Below, piece after piece: positions 37,416 to 46,306 of a stretch of 64,000 nucleotides of DNA (positions are counted from its first letter, which is position 1; every line of letters starts with the position of its first letter). Source of the DNA: Solirubrobacterales bacterium. Lineage in GTDB: Bacteria > Actinomycetota > Thermoleophilia > Solirubrobacterales > 70-9. The notes below the pieces were generated by a model. The model searched no databases. It saw only the letters and a program-made list of their open reading frames with translations, and was not told the origin of the DNA. The stretch is taken from assembly GCA_021155855.1 (NCBI GenBank), contig JAJNAZ010000001.1, forward strand, positions 248,001-312,000, written 5' to 3'. The translations under genes and the position numbers were made by a program.

Positions 37416-40400
37416 GTGAACTGTCCGGGCTGTGGCACTGAGAATCCCGAGCGGGCTCGATTCTGCATGTCGTGCGGCACCGCGCTGCCGGCCCCCTGCC
37501 GGGCGTGCGGGGCCGAAAACCCGGCCGAGGCCAAGTTCTGCATCGAGTGCGGCAGCCCGCTCGGCGGCGAGGAAGCGCGTCCGGCGCAGCCTCCCGGCAA
37601 GGAGCCGCTGCCGGAGGAGCGGCGGACGGCGACGGTGATCTTCGCCGACCTCTCCGGCTACACCGCGGTCTCCGAGCGCCTCGACCCCGAGCGGATGAAG
37701 TCGCTCATCGATCGGGCGCTACGGCGCCTCGGCGAGGAGGTCGAGCGCCACGGCGGCACGATCGACAAGTACATCGGGGACAACGTGATGGGCGTCTTCG
37801 GCGCCCCGGTGGCCCATGAGGACGATCCCGAGCGGGCGGTGCGCGCCGGACTGGCGATGCAGATGGCGATGGAGGAGATCAACGATCGGATCGCCGCGGA
37901 CATCGGCGCGAACTTCGCCCTGCGGGTCGGGATCAACTCCGGTGAGGTGCTCGCCGGCCAGGTGGGCGACGGCTACACCGTGATCGGCGACCCGGTCAAC
38001 GTCGCCGCCCGCCTGCAGGCGGCGGCCAACCCGAGCACCGTGATCGTCGGCGAGACCACCCACCGGCTCACACGTGCCGCGATCGAGTACGTCGAGCTCG
38101 AGCCGCTCACGCTCAAGGGGAAGTCCGAGCCGGTGCCGGCGTGGGAGGCGGTGCGGGCGGTGGTCCGCGGCCGCGCCCCGCGGCGGCCGCGGGCCGCGAC
38201 CCCGCTGGTCGGCCGCGAGGACGAATCCGACCTGCTGCTGTCGCTGTTCGAGCGCGTGGTCAGCGAGCAGCGGCCGCATCTGGTCACGGTGCTCGGCCAG
38301 GCGGGGGTGGGCAAGTCGCGGCTGTTGCGCGAGCTGGCGCTGAAGGTGGGCGAGCTCGAGTCGCCTGCGGCGGTCCGACTCGGAAGCTGCCCCGCATATG
38401 GGGCCGGGCTCGCTTACTGGGCGCTGGCCGAGGTGGTTCGTGGGACCTTCGAGATCGTCGACACCGACGACGTTTCGGCCGCCTGGCGAAAGCTGGAACG
38501 GGGGATCGCCTCGCTGGTGGCGGAGGCGGACACCGAGGAGCCGCCCGAGCGGATCGCCGCCGCCCTCGGGCGGCCGCTCGGAATCGAACCGCCGAGCCGC
38601 GACGGGGCCGACTCGAGCGAGCACGAGGATCCCCAGCAGATGCGCGACCGCCTGTTCTCGGCGGTGCGGACCCTGATCGAGGCGGCGGGCCGCCGCGAGC
38701 CGATGATCTTCGCGGTCGAGGACATCCACTGGGCGGACGAGGGAATGCTCGACCTGATCGAGTACCTGGCCCGCTGGACGCGCGGCCCGGTGCTCCTGCT
38801 CTGCCTTGCGCGCGACGAGTTGCTCGATCGCCGTCCCGGCTGGGGAGGCGGGCGGATCAACGCGACCACGATCACCCTCGAGCCGCTGGCCCGCGAGCAG
38901 GTGCGAGCGCTGGTGACCACCTTGATGCCCGACCCGCAGAGCGGCCTCGCCGCCCGGGGGCTGGTCGATCAGGTCGCCGAACGCTCCGGGGGAAACCCGC
39001 TGTTCGCCGAGGAGATGGTCAACCGGATCGTCGAGGGCGGCACGACCGACACCGAGGCGCTGCCGGAGACCGTCCACTCGGTGCTCGCCGCACGACTCGA
39101 CTCGCTTCCGCGCCACGAGCGCCTCGTGTTGCAGGCGGCGTCGGTGGTCGGCCAGACGTTCTGGGAGGGATCGGTCGATCCGGGGGATGCATCGATTGAG
39201 CTCACCGCCGCGCTCGCCTCGCTGCAGGAGAAGGACCTGGTCGTGCCGACGGCCGGCAGCCGGCTGGCGGGCGAGCGCGAGTACGCGTTCAAGCACGTGC
39301 TGATCCGCGATGTCGCCTACTCGACCCTGCCGAAGGCGGTGCGCGCCCGCCGCCACGCGGAGGTCGGCGGCTTCATCTCCGCGCGGGCCGCGGATCGCTC
39401 TGAGGGCGTGGTGGCGATGGTCGCCGAGCACTACGGGCGCGCCGCGAGCCTGGGGGCGAGCGCCGATTTGGAGCCGGGCGAGCTCGACCGGATCGAGGAG
39501 CGGGCGCTCGAAGCGCTGGAGGCGGCGGGCGACGCGTCCGCGGCGCTGTATTCGAACCGCGAGGCCCAGGGCCACTACGAGAGCGCCCTCGGGCTCGAAC
39601 GGCGGCTCGACGCGGCGTCCAGGGCGCGAATCGCCGAGAAGCTCGGCGACGTCGCCCTGCGACTCGGCCGTGTCGACCGGGCGGTGCGCACATGGGAGCA
39701 GGCGCTCGAGTATCACCGCGGCGAGGAGGATCTCGCCCGGGTGGGCGACCTGCACCGGAAGATCGGCGCCGGCCTCTGGCACAAGGGCGACCGCGAGGGC
39801 TCGATCGAGCACTACCAGCGCGGCATCGACCTGCTCAAGGACGGGCCACCCTGCATCGAGCTGGTGCGGCTTTACGAGGAGGCGGCCTCGCTCTACATGC
39901 ACACCGGTGACAACATGCTCGCGATCTACGCCTCGGAGAAGGCCCTCCGCCTCGCCGAGCGGCTCGGCGAGGCGGCGGCCGCGAGCCGCGCGCACGGGAT
40001 CTTCGGCCGCGTCTTCGGCCGCATCGGCGACTCCGAACGCGCCCGCGAGAACCTCGAGCGATCGGTCGAGCTGGCGCGGGAGAGCGACCCCGCCGAGGCG
40101 GTGCGGGCCCTGAACGCGCTCGGCTACCACCTCGAGATCTCCGAGGCCGACTACGGACACGCCCGCGGCGCCTACGGCGCGGCGCTCGATCTCGCTCTGG
40201 AGACGGGCGACCTTCCCTCGCAGGTCGAGATCCACGCGGCACTCGCTCAGCTCGCGATCTACAGCGGCGACTGGGAGACGGCCGAGCGCGAGGCCGAGGA
40301 ATCCGGGATGCTCGCCGAGCGCGAGGGACTGGCCGGCAAGCTCTGCTTCCCCTATTCGATGCGCGGCGTCCTGCGCTGGCACGAGGGCGACCTCGACGAA

Positions 40401-40853
40401 TCGGTCGAGCTGCTCCAGCGCGCCTTCGAGATCGCCGAACAGGTCGGGCGCTCCGAGGTCGCGTTCGAGTCACTGCACTGGCTCGCCGCGGCGCTGCGCG
40501 ACCGCGGCGATTACGCGGACGCCGATCAGACCCTCGCCCGGGCGCTCGACCTGTGCGAGCGCGCCGGGCTCGTCGCCCAGTCGGTCGAGGCGACCGCGAC
40601 CCGCGCCGTCAACCTGGCGCTCTGGGGCAAGGCCGAGCCCGCGCGCGACGTCGCCGAGGAGGCCGCGAGCCTGGCCGAGCGGCTCCGCTATCCCGTCGGT
40701 CACGCCGCCAGCCTCGAGGCTCGCGGTGCCGCCTCGGTCGACCCCGATGAGGGCGCGAAGCTGCTCGCCGAGGCCGAAGCCACCTGGGCGGGACTGGACC
40801 GCCCGATCGACGCCGAGCGCTGCGCGGCGCTGGCGGTCCGGGACCGTTCCTAG
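37416..40853 (+). CDS. Zinc-ribbon, class III cyclase, AAA ATPase and TPR signalling protein
   Basis: The 1145-residue product begins with two zinc ribbons (C3, C6, C17, C20 and C28, C31, C42, C45). A class III cyclase domain follows (about 70-245) with metal D78 and D122, K118 and D192 for purine recognition, and N195 and R199 for catalysis. A STAND/AAA-type ATPase comes next (Walker A GQAGVGKSR near 295; DIHWADE near 437). The C-terminal half is TPR-like repeats (about 650-1130). It is cytoplasmic. This architecture is common among actinobacterial and proteobacterial cyclase sensors. The GTG start fits the CPGCG at residue 3. What it binds is unknown. Confidence 0.9.
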   Translation: MNCPGCGTENPERARFCMSCGTALPAPCRACGAENPAEAKFCIECGSPLGGEEARPAQPPGKEPLPEERRTATVIFADLSGYTAVSERLDPERMKSLIDRALRRLGEEVERHGGTIDKYIGDNVMGVFGAPVAHEDDPERAVRAGLAMQMAMEEINDRIAADIGANFALRVGINSGEVLAGQVGDGYTVIGDPVNVAARLQAAANPSTVIVGETTHRLTRAAIEYVELEPLTLKGKSEPVPAWEAVRAVVRGRAPRRPRAATPLVGREDESDLLLSLFERVVSEQRPHLVTVLGQAGVGKSRLLRELALKVGELESPAAVRLGSCPAYGAGLAYWALAEVVRGTFEIVDTDDVSAAWRKLERGIASLVAEADTEEPPERIAAALGRPLGIEPPSRDGADSSEHEDPQQMRDRLFSAVRTLIEAAGRREPMIFAVEDIHWADEGMLDLIEYLARWTRGPVLLLCLARDELLDRRPGWGGGRINATTITLEPLAREQVRALVTTLMPDPQSGLAARGLVDQVAERSGGNPLFAEEMVNRIVEGGTTDTEALPETVHSVLAARLDSLPRHERLVLQAASVVGQTFWEGSVDPGDASIELTAALASLQEKDLVVPTAGSRLAGEREYAFKHVLIRDVAYSTLPKAVRARRHAEVGGFISARAADRSEGVVAMVAEHYGRAASLGASADLEPGELDRIEERALEALEAAGDASAALYSNREAQGHYESALGLERRLDAASRARIAEKLGDVALRLGRVDRAVRTWEQALEYHRGEEDLARVGDLHRKIGAGLWHKGDREGSIEHYQRGIDLLKDGPPCIELVRLYEEAASLYMHTGDNMLAIYASEKALRLAERLGEAAAASRAHGIFGRVFGRIGDSERARENLERSVELARESDPAEAVRALNALGYHLEISEADYGHARGAYGAALDLALETGDLPSQVEIHAALAQLAIYSGDWETAEREAEESGMLAEREGLAGKLCFPYSMRGVLRWHEGDLDESVELLQRAFEIAEQVGRSEVAFESLHWLAAALRDRGDYADADQTLARALDLCERAGLVAQSVEATATRAVNLALWGKAEPARDVAEEAASLAERLRYPVGHAASLEARGAASVDPDEGAKLLAEAEATWAGLDRPIDAERCAALAVRDRS

Positions 40854-41362
40854 GCGAGGCCCAGGGCCTCGTACTCGCGCAGGAATCCCTCGAACAGCCG
40901 CTTGTGGCCCTGCTCGTCGTGGAGGATCTCGATCACCATGTCCTGGGTGACCGGGTCGATCGCATCGGTTTCCTCGACGATCCGGCTGTAGTGCTCGATC
41001 GCCCCCTGCTCGGCCTCGATCACACCGCGGATCACATGCACGATGTCGACCTGGTCGTCGGGGGGCTGCAGGAACGTCTGCTCCGCCGCGAAGGCGAGCG
41101 AGCCCGGGACGACCCCATAGAGCTCCTTGATCCGCGAGGCGAACTGCTGCGCGTGCCCGAGCTCCTCTTGGATGTCCTGCTCCAGCGACTCCTTGATCTC
41201 CTGGGCGCGGACCCCGTCCGGGTTGACGGCGTTCGCGATGTAGCTCATCACCGTCTCGATCTCCATCCAGTAGGCCTTGGTCAGCAGCTCGATCACGTGC
41301 TCGCGCCGCTCGGAGTTCCCCTCCGCCAGGATGTCCATGCTGCTCGTCGCCGGATCGCTCAC
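40850..41362 (-). CDS. Ferritin-like (bacterioferritin/DPS-type) protein
   Basis: The 170-residue four-helix bundle has diiron-type ligands E36, E67xxH70 (EELGHAQQ), E118 and E150xxH153 (DEQGHKRLF). The length and ligand spacing fit a ferritin-like protein related to bacterioferritin or rubrerythrin. No heme methionine is assigned. It may store or oxidise iron, or act as a peroxide scavenger. GTG start. The stop is convergent with the preceding cyclase gene, overlapping by four bases. Confidence 0.88.
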   Translation of the reverse strand: MSDPATSSMDILAEGNSERREHVIELLTKAYWMEIETVMSYIANAVNPDGVRAQEIKESLEQDIQEELGHAQQFASRIKELYGVVPGSLAFAAEQTFLQPPDDQVDIVHVIRGVIEAEQGAIEHYSRIVEETDAIDPVTQDMVIEILHDEQGHKRLFEGFLREYEALGLA

Positions 41363-41396
41363 CGCTCGCCTCCTTCGTTGCTTCGGTCGTGCCCGA

Positions 41397-42593
41397 TCAG
41401 GCGCGTCTCCAAACCGGGCTCCTCAACGCTAGCGCGAGCTCGAACCGGCGCGCCGGATCCTCGAGCGCGGCGCCGAACAGGTCGCGCAGACGGTTGAGCC
41501 GGTAGCGCACCGTCTGCGGATGGACGTGGAGCTCGGCGGCGATGGGCGCGACCTCCCCCTGGTGGTCGAGCCAGGCCCGCAGCGTCGCCGTCAGCCTCGC
41601 TCGCGAGGCCGGCGTCTCCCCGTCCAGCGGCGCGAGCCGCGCCGCGGCGAGATCGCGCAACACGGCCGGGTCGCCATAGGTCGCGAGAATCGCGAGGTGG
41701 TCGTCGCTTGGGATCAGCCCGGCGCCCTCGACGACCCCGTCCGCGATCAGGCCGAGCAGGCTCTCGGCCCGGACCGCGCTGGCGGGCGCTTCGAGCAGCG
41801 GCACCGCCGGACCGAGCACGGCGATCGTCGAGCGGGTGGCGCGCTCGAGTTGGGCTCGAAGACCGGGCGCGGTCGGATCGGGCACCAGTGCGGTGCCACC
41901 GTCCGCGGCATCGTCCTCGACCACCAGCGCGGTCGCCGGGAGGCGCGGGCGCAGGCGGCCGCCGCCGCCGCGCCAGACGAGCGCGGCGATCGTCGCCGGC
42001 GGCTTCCAGTCGGCCTCGTTCGCGGCCGCTCGGACCGTCCCCTCGTCGGCGTCCTGCTCGAGCAACAGGCCCGCGACCCGTCGACGGCGGTGCTCGACCT
42101 CCCCCGCGGCGATTGACTGCTCCTCCGCGTAGCCCTCCGCCGAGAGCGCAGAGAGCTCGTCGATGTAGGCGAACACGGCCTCGGCAAGCAGCGCAAGCGT
42201 CCGCCGATCGACCCCTGCCCCGATCGCGATCTCGGCCACCCGCCGCCAGGAGACGCGAGCGCCGAGGCGATAGGCGGCCAGCAGCGCGTCGAGCGAGCGC
42301 CGCTCGCGGTGCTCGCCGCGTCCGAGCCCGCGGTAGATGCGCTCGGCGCCGGCGCGATCGAGGTCCGGCTCGGCGATCAGGTTCGCGAACTGGCCCAGTG
42401 CCTCCTCGACCCCGGTCCGGATCCCGGCGCCGAACCGCCCCCGCAGCGGCCGCCGGTAAGCGGGCACCCGCTCCATGATCGCCTCGATCACCTCGTCGGC
42501 GAGCGCCGGCAGGTGCGGCCCCAGGAGCTCGCCAATCCGAGGCGGGATCCCGGTCCAAGGCTGATCGGGAGGGAGAACTTGTTCCATCATCAC
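41397..42593 (-). CDS. PucR-type transcriptional regulator
   Basis: The 398-residue product ends in a PucR-type helix-turn-helix (about 340-395: VAPIAAELHVHPQTVRYRLNRLRDLF), with a helical sensory region before it. PucR-type proteins activate catabolic or stress genes in actinobacteria. The start is GTG 42593 with ATG alternatives at 42590 and 42587. It is divergent from the fatty-acid desaturase 69 bases away, so that gene is its likely target. Confidence 0.9.
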   Translation of the reverse strand: MMMEQVLPPDQPWTGIPPRIGELLGPHLPALADEVIEAIMERVPAYRRPLRGRFGAGIRTGVEEALGQFANLIAEPDLDRAGAERIYRGLGRGEHRERRSLDALLAAYRLGARVSWRRVAEIAIGAGVDRRTLALLAEAVFAYIDELSALSAEGYAEEQSIAAGEVEHRRRRVAGLLLEQDADEGTVRAAANEADWKPPATIAALVWRGGGGRLRPRLPATALVVEDDAADGGTALVPDPTAPGLRAQLERATRSTIAVLGPAVPLLEAPASAVRAESLLGLIADGVVEGAGLIPSDDHLAILATYGDPAVLRDLAAARLAPLDGETPASRARLTATLRAWLDHQGEVAPIAAELHVHPQTVRYRLNRLRDLFGAALEDPARRFELALALRSPVWRRA

Positions 42594-42662
42594 AAGATCT
42601 TAGGGACAGGATGTGACGCCAGAGGAAGAAATAGCCCTGATTTCGGCCTAGGCTCATAAATC

Positions 42663-43550
42663 ATGCCTGCAATTCAGCGCTACACCAACCTCGCCGCCGT
42701 CGTTCTCCCCTTCCTTGCCTTCATCGCCGCCCTGGCGCTGCTCTGGAACCGCGCCGTCGGTTTAACCGACCTCGCCGTCCTCGCCGGTATGTACCTGGTC
42801 AGTGCGCTCGGGATCACCGTCGGCTATCACCGGCTGCTCACCCATCGTGCGTTTCAGACCCACAAGCCGATGGAATACGCGCTCGCCGCGGCCGGGTCGA
42901 TGGCGGTGCAGGGACCGGTGATCGACTGGGTCGCGGACCACCGCAAGCACCATGCCCACACCGATGAGGAGGGAGATCCGCACTCTCCCCACGTCGGCCA
43001 CGGCAGCGGCCTGGCCGGCCTCTGGCATGCCCACGTCGGCTGGCTCTTCGAGGCCAACGGCCAGGCGGACCGGCGCAAGTACGCGCCGGACCTGATGGAC
43101 GACCGCGGCATGCGGTGGCTGAACCGCACCTTCCCCGGACTCGTCGGACTCTCGCTGCTGATCCCGTTCGGGCTCGGCCTGCTGCTCACCGGCGGCTCGA
43201 TCGTCGGCGGCCTCACGGCGCTGCTCTGGGGCGGGCTGGTGAGGATCTTCTTCGTCCACCACATCACCTGGTCGATCAACTCGATCTGCCACTTCCACGG
43301 CGCGCGACGCTTCGACACCGACGACCACTCCACCAACGTCTGGTGGCTCTCCCTCGCCTCGCTGGGCGAGGCATGGCACCACAACCACCACGCCTTCCCG
43401 CGCTCTGCCTTCCACGGGCTGCGTTGGTGGGAGCTCGACCCCTCGGGCCTCGTGATCCGCGCGATGAAGCGCGCCGGGCTGGCCTGGAACGTGGTCGCGA
43501 TCAAACCCGAGCGCCAGCAACAGCGCCTGGCGGGGACCCGGGCCGGGTAG
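42663..43550 (+). CDS. Fatty acid / acyl-CoA desaturase
   Basis: The 295-residue membrane protein has the three histidine boxes of acyl-lipid/acyl-CoA desaturases: HRLLTH at 56-61, HRKHH at 93-97 and HNHHAF near 240. Four hydrophobic helices (about 10-30, 38-55, 155-172, 175-195) fit the fold. It introduces a double bond, probably delta-9, using diiron and an electron donor. A TAGGCT box (42649-42654) ends eight bases before the ATG, so the transcript may be nearly leaderless. The divergent PucR gene is a candidate regulator. Confidence 0.93.
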   Translation: MPAIQRYTNLAAVVLPFLAFIAALALLWNRAVGLTDLAVLAGMYLVSALGITVGYHRLLTHRAFQTHKPMEYALAAAGSMAVQGPVIDWVADHRKHHAHTDEEGDPHSPHVGHGSGLAGLWHAHVGWLFEANGQADRRKYAPDLMDDRGMRWLNRTFPGLVGLSLLIPFGLGLLLTGGSIVGGLTALLWGGLVRIFFVHHITWSINSICHFHGARRFDTDDHSTNVWWLSLASLGEAWHHNHHAFPRSAFHGLRWWELDPSGLVIRAMKRAGLAWNVVAIKPERQQQRLAGTRAG

Positions 43551-43619
43551 CGAGGGCTGACCAGCGCGGCTTCGCGGCACGGGGCCGCCCGAGGTGATCG
43601 CCGCGCATACACTGCCCCG

Positions 43620-44084
43620 ATCGCCACCTGGATCCTCACCGGCTCGCTGGAGAACTTCCGCATCAACGTCGAGCGCGGCTTCGACGTGGTCGGGTTCAAG
43701 GAGCGTCGCCGCAACCAGGCGGCCGAGTTCGAGCCCGGTGACGAAATCGTCTTCTACATCACCGGCGTGCAGGCGTTCGGCGGCATCGCGCGGGTGCGGT
43801 CGGAGATGTTCGAGGACCGTGCGTCGATCTGGCCTCAGGGCCGCAAGAAGCATCCCGAGGACTACCCGTGGCGCGTCGAGGCCGAGCCGGTGGTGGTGCT
43901 CGACGAGGATGCCTTTGTGCCGGCGGAGTCGTTGCTCGATCAGCTCGAGCACGTTCGCAAGTGGCCGGCCGAGCACTGGCACCTCGCCTTCCAGGGTCAG
44001 CTGCGCAGCGTGTCGGAGGCCGATGCGGCCGTGCTCGGCGAGCGGATCGAAGCCGCCGCAGGCGCCGCCAGCCCGACCGGGTGA
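43620..44084 (+). CDS. EVE-domain protein with an apparent ATC start
   Basis: The 154-residue product fits an EVE (PUA-like) domain: ATWILTGSLENFRINVERGF, GFKERRRNQA, GDEIVFYITGVQAFGG and HWHLAFQGQLRSV. EVE proteins bind modified bases or small ligands in nucleic acids. The family N-terminus is reached only at ATC 43620, a rare start; the first GTG in frame, at 43686, would remove the first strand and GSLENFRI. An ATG may have mutated to ATC, so expression is uncertain. DUF2203 follows 18 bases later. Confidence 0.75.
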   Translation: MATWILTGSLENFRINVERGFDVVGFKERRRNQAAEFEPGDEIVFYITGVQAFGGIARVRSEMFEDRASIWPQGRKKHPEDYPWRVEAEPVVVLDEDAFVPAESLLDQLEHVRKWPAEHWHLAFQGQLRSVSEADAAVLGERIEAAAGAASPTG

Positions 44085-44102
44085 CCCACGAGCCCAACCC
44101 GG

Positions 44103-44486
44103 GTGATCCACGAGCGCCACTTCACGGTCGCCGAAGCGAACGCGCTCCTGAAGCGGGTGGAGCCGATGCTGCGCTCGCTGCGCGGCGCCCGCAACCGACT
44201 CACCGACGCCGAGGCGCACGAGGCGCTCGCCGGCGCGGCGCCCGGCAACGGCGGCGGCGACCCGGGCCGCAACGTCGGCGAGGCCTTCCTCGAGCTGCGC
44301 CGGCTGCTGCTCGAGTTGCAGGAGCTGGGGATCGTCGTTCGCGACATCGACCGCGGGCTGATCGACTTCCCGGCGATCCTCGAGGGCCGCGAGGTGTATC
44401 TGTGCTGGCAGCTCGACGAGCCGGCGCGGATCGTCTTCTGGCACGACCTCGAAGCGGGCTTCGCCGGCCGCCGGCCGCTCGACTGA
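44103..44486 (+). CDS. DUF2203 family protein
   Basis: The 127-residue product matches the DUF2203 pattern: RHFTVAEANALLKRVEPML, a helical middle, GIVVRDIDRGLIDFPA and VYLCWQLDEPARIVFWHD. The family has no known function. It is soluble. A GTG start lies 18 bases after the EVE gene, so the two are probably one transcript. Confidence 0.85.
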   Translation: MIHERHFTVAEANALLKRVEPMLRSLRGARNRLTDAEAHEALAGAAPGNGGGDPGRNVGEAFLELRRLLLELQELGIVVRDIDRGLIDFPAILEGREVYLCWQLDEPARIVFWHDLEAGFAGRRPLD

Positions 44487-44651
44487 AGGGCTCGCGAGGC
44501 CCGTTCACCCACTCGGGGGTGCAATGTTTAGGCGGCGCCGAGCCCGGGAACGCAGCGGGCGCCGGGTGGCGCGCGCCGGCGAACCCCCCAGCCGCGCGCG
44601 CAGCCGCCCGGCCTTCAGGCGCCGGCGGCCGCGGGCGCCCGGGCAAACCCG

Positions 44652-45056
44652 TCAACGAGGATCTTTGTTCGAGCCCAGCGCTGTGCGAACCAGCTCCCGA
44701 TCATGCTCGTGTGAGAGCAGCTCGAGCGCCTCGGCAGGCGCGAGCCAGCGCAGCTCGTCGACCTCGTCGCCGGGCGCGAACTCTCCTCCAAGCGGATGCA
44801 TCAGCCACCAGCGCACGTACTTGAGGCGACCCTTGCCGACGCGATACCGCGATCGGCCGAGCTCCGGCCCGAGCTCGCAACGCAGCCCGGTCTCCTCCTC
44901 GACCTCGCGGAGCGCCGCCTCGCTCCAGCCCTCGCCCTCGCTGAGCTTCCCCTTCGGCAGCGACCAGTCGTCGTGGCGTGGCCGGTGAACGACCGCGAGC
45001 TGCCGCCGACCGCCGGTCTCGCGGACCACCAGGCCGCCCGCCGCCCTGACGATCAT
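44652..45056 (-). CDS. NUDIX hydrolase
   Basis: The 134-residue product has a complete Nudix box, G36 to L58 with the core REVEEETG, and the flanking strands of the fold. Nudix enzymes cleave nucleoside diphosphates linked to other groups. The ATG overlaps the ilvA stop (ATGA). It is the last gene of the hppD-hmgA-ilvA-nudix set. Substrate unknown. The 165 bases after it to DUF2203 hold no gene. Confidence 0.9.
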   Translation of the reverse strand: MIVRAAGGLVVRETGGRRQLAVVHRPRHDDWSLPKGKLSEGEGWSEAALREVEEETGLRCELGPELGRSRYRVGKGRLKYVRWWLMHPLGGEFAPGDEVDELRWLAPAEALELLSHEHDRELVRTALGSNKDPR

Positions 45057-46285
45057 TCCGTGACGACCGAGAATCCCTGCTCGCGCACCGCGGCGACGAT
45101 TTGCCCGCCGTGCTCCGGTCCGTCGGTCTGCAACACCAGCCGGACCCCGGTCTCGCGCACGTGCAGGTCCACCCCCTCGCGGATGTGGACCACGTCGAGC
45201 ACGTTTGCGCCCTGCTCGGCGACCGTGCCGACCAGCCGGGCGAGCGCCCCGGGGCGGTCGGGAACGACGGTCGACAACACCAGCCGGCGCCCGGATGCGG
45301 TCTCGCCGAGGCGGATGCACTCGACCAGGCGGGCCGCATCCACGTTTCCTCCGGACAAAAGCGCGCAGATCTCACCCTCGCCCGGGAGCTCGATCCGACC
45401 GGCGAGCAGCGCCGCGACCGAGGCCGCCCCGGCACCCTCGACGACCAGCTTCGAACGCTCGAGCAGGAGGACCATCGCCTGGGCGACGTCGTCGTCGGAG
45501 ACGGTGACTACCTCGTCGACGAACTCCGAGACCAGCGGCAGGGTGAGCTCGCCCGGCCGCTTGACCGCGATCCCGTCACAGATCGTGCTCGCCGCGCGGG
45601 CGCCGATCGGCCGGTGGGCCGCGAGCGATCTCGGGTACGGGGCACAGGCGTCGGACTGGACGCCGACGACCCGGACCACGGGCAGCTTCGCCTTGACCGC
45701 GATCGCAACCCCGGCGGCCAGCGCACCCCCGCCGACCGCGACCACGACCAGGCGCGTCTCGGGTGCCTGGTCGGCGATCTCGAGCCCGACGGTGCCCTGG
45801 CCGGCGAGCACCACCGGGTCGTCGAAGGGATGGATCAGGATGAGCCCGTCGCACTCCGCCGCCTCGCCGGCCGCCGCCGCGGCGTCGTCGTAGGAGCCCG
45901 GCACCAGGCGGACCTCGCCGCCGTACCCGCGGACCGCCTCAACCTTCGCGATCGGAGCGTCCTCCGGCATGTAGAGGACGGCGCGGGTGCCACGGGAGCG
46001 AGCGGCGACGGCGAGTGCCTGCGCGTGATTGCCGGCGCTCGCCGCGACCACCCCCGCGTCGAGCTCGCGTCGATTCAGCGCGGCGAGCCGATTCTGAGCG
46101 CCGCGGAGCTTGAACGAGCCCGTCCGCTGCAAGTTCTCGGCCTTGATCCGAACCGTCGCGCCGACCCGGCGCGAGATCTCGCCGGCGCTGAGGATCGGCG
46201 TCTGGCGCACCCCCCCGCGGATCGTCTCCGCAGCGCGCTCGATCTCGGTCAGCCCTACGGCTGCCGGCGTCCGAGTTGTGGCCAC
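45053..46285 (-). CDS. ilvA: Threonine ammonia-lyase (threonine dehydratase) with ACT domain
   Basis: The enzyme converts threonine to 2-oxobutyrate for isoleucine synthesis. The 410-residue product has the PLP lysine K59 in TGSFKLRGAQ, the phosphate loop VGGGALAAG near 185, and a C-terminal ACT regulatory domain (about 330-410) for feedback control. The ATG/GTG start lies 21 bases after hmgA. Its stop overlaps the NUDIX gene by four bases. Placing a threonine enzyme inside a tyrosine catabolic operon is unusual. Confidence 0.92.
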   Translation of the reverse strand: MATTRTPAAVGLTEIERAAETIRGGVRQTPILSAGEISRRVGATVRIKAENLQRTGSFKLRGAQNRLAALNRRELDAGVVAASAGNHAQALAVAARSRGTRAVLYMPEDAPIAKVEAVRGYGGEVRLVPGSYDDAAAAAGEAAECDGLILIHPFDDPVVLAGQGTVGLEIADQAPETRLVVVAVGGGALAAGVAIAVKAKLPVVRVVGVQSDACAPYPRSLAAHRPIGARAASTICDGIAVKRPGELTLPLVSEFVDEVVTVSDDDVAQAMVLLLERSKLVVEGAGAASVAALLAGRIELPGEGEICALLSGGNVDAARLVECIRLGETASGRRLVLSTVVPDRPGALARLVGTVAEQGANVLDVVHIREGVDLHVRETGVRLVLQTDGPEHGGQIVAAVREQGFSVVTE

Positions 46286-46306
46286 CGCACCAGCCTAGCC
46301 CCGGCG

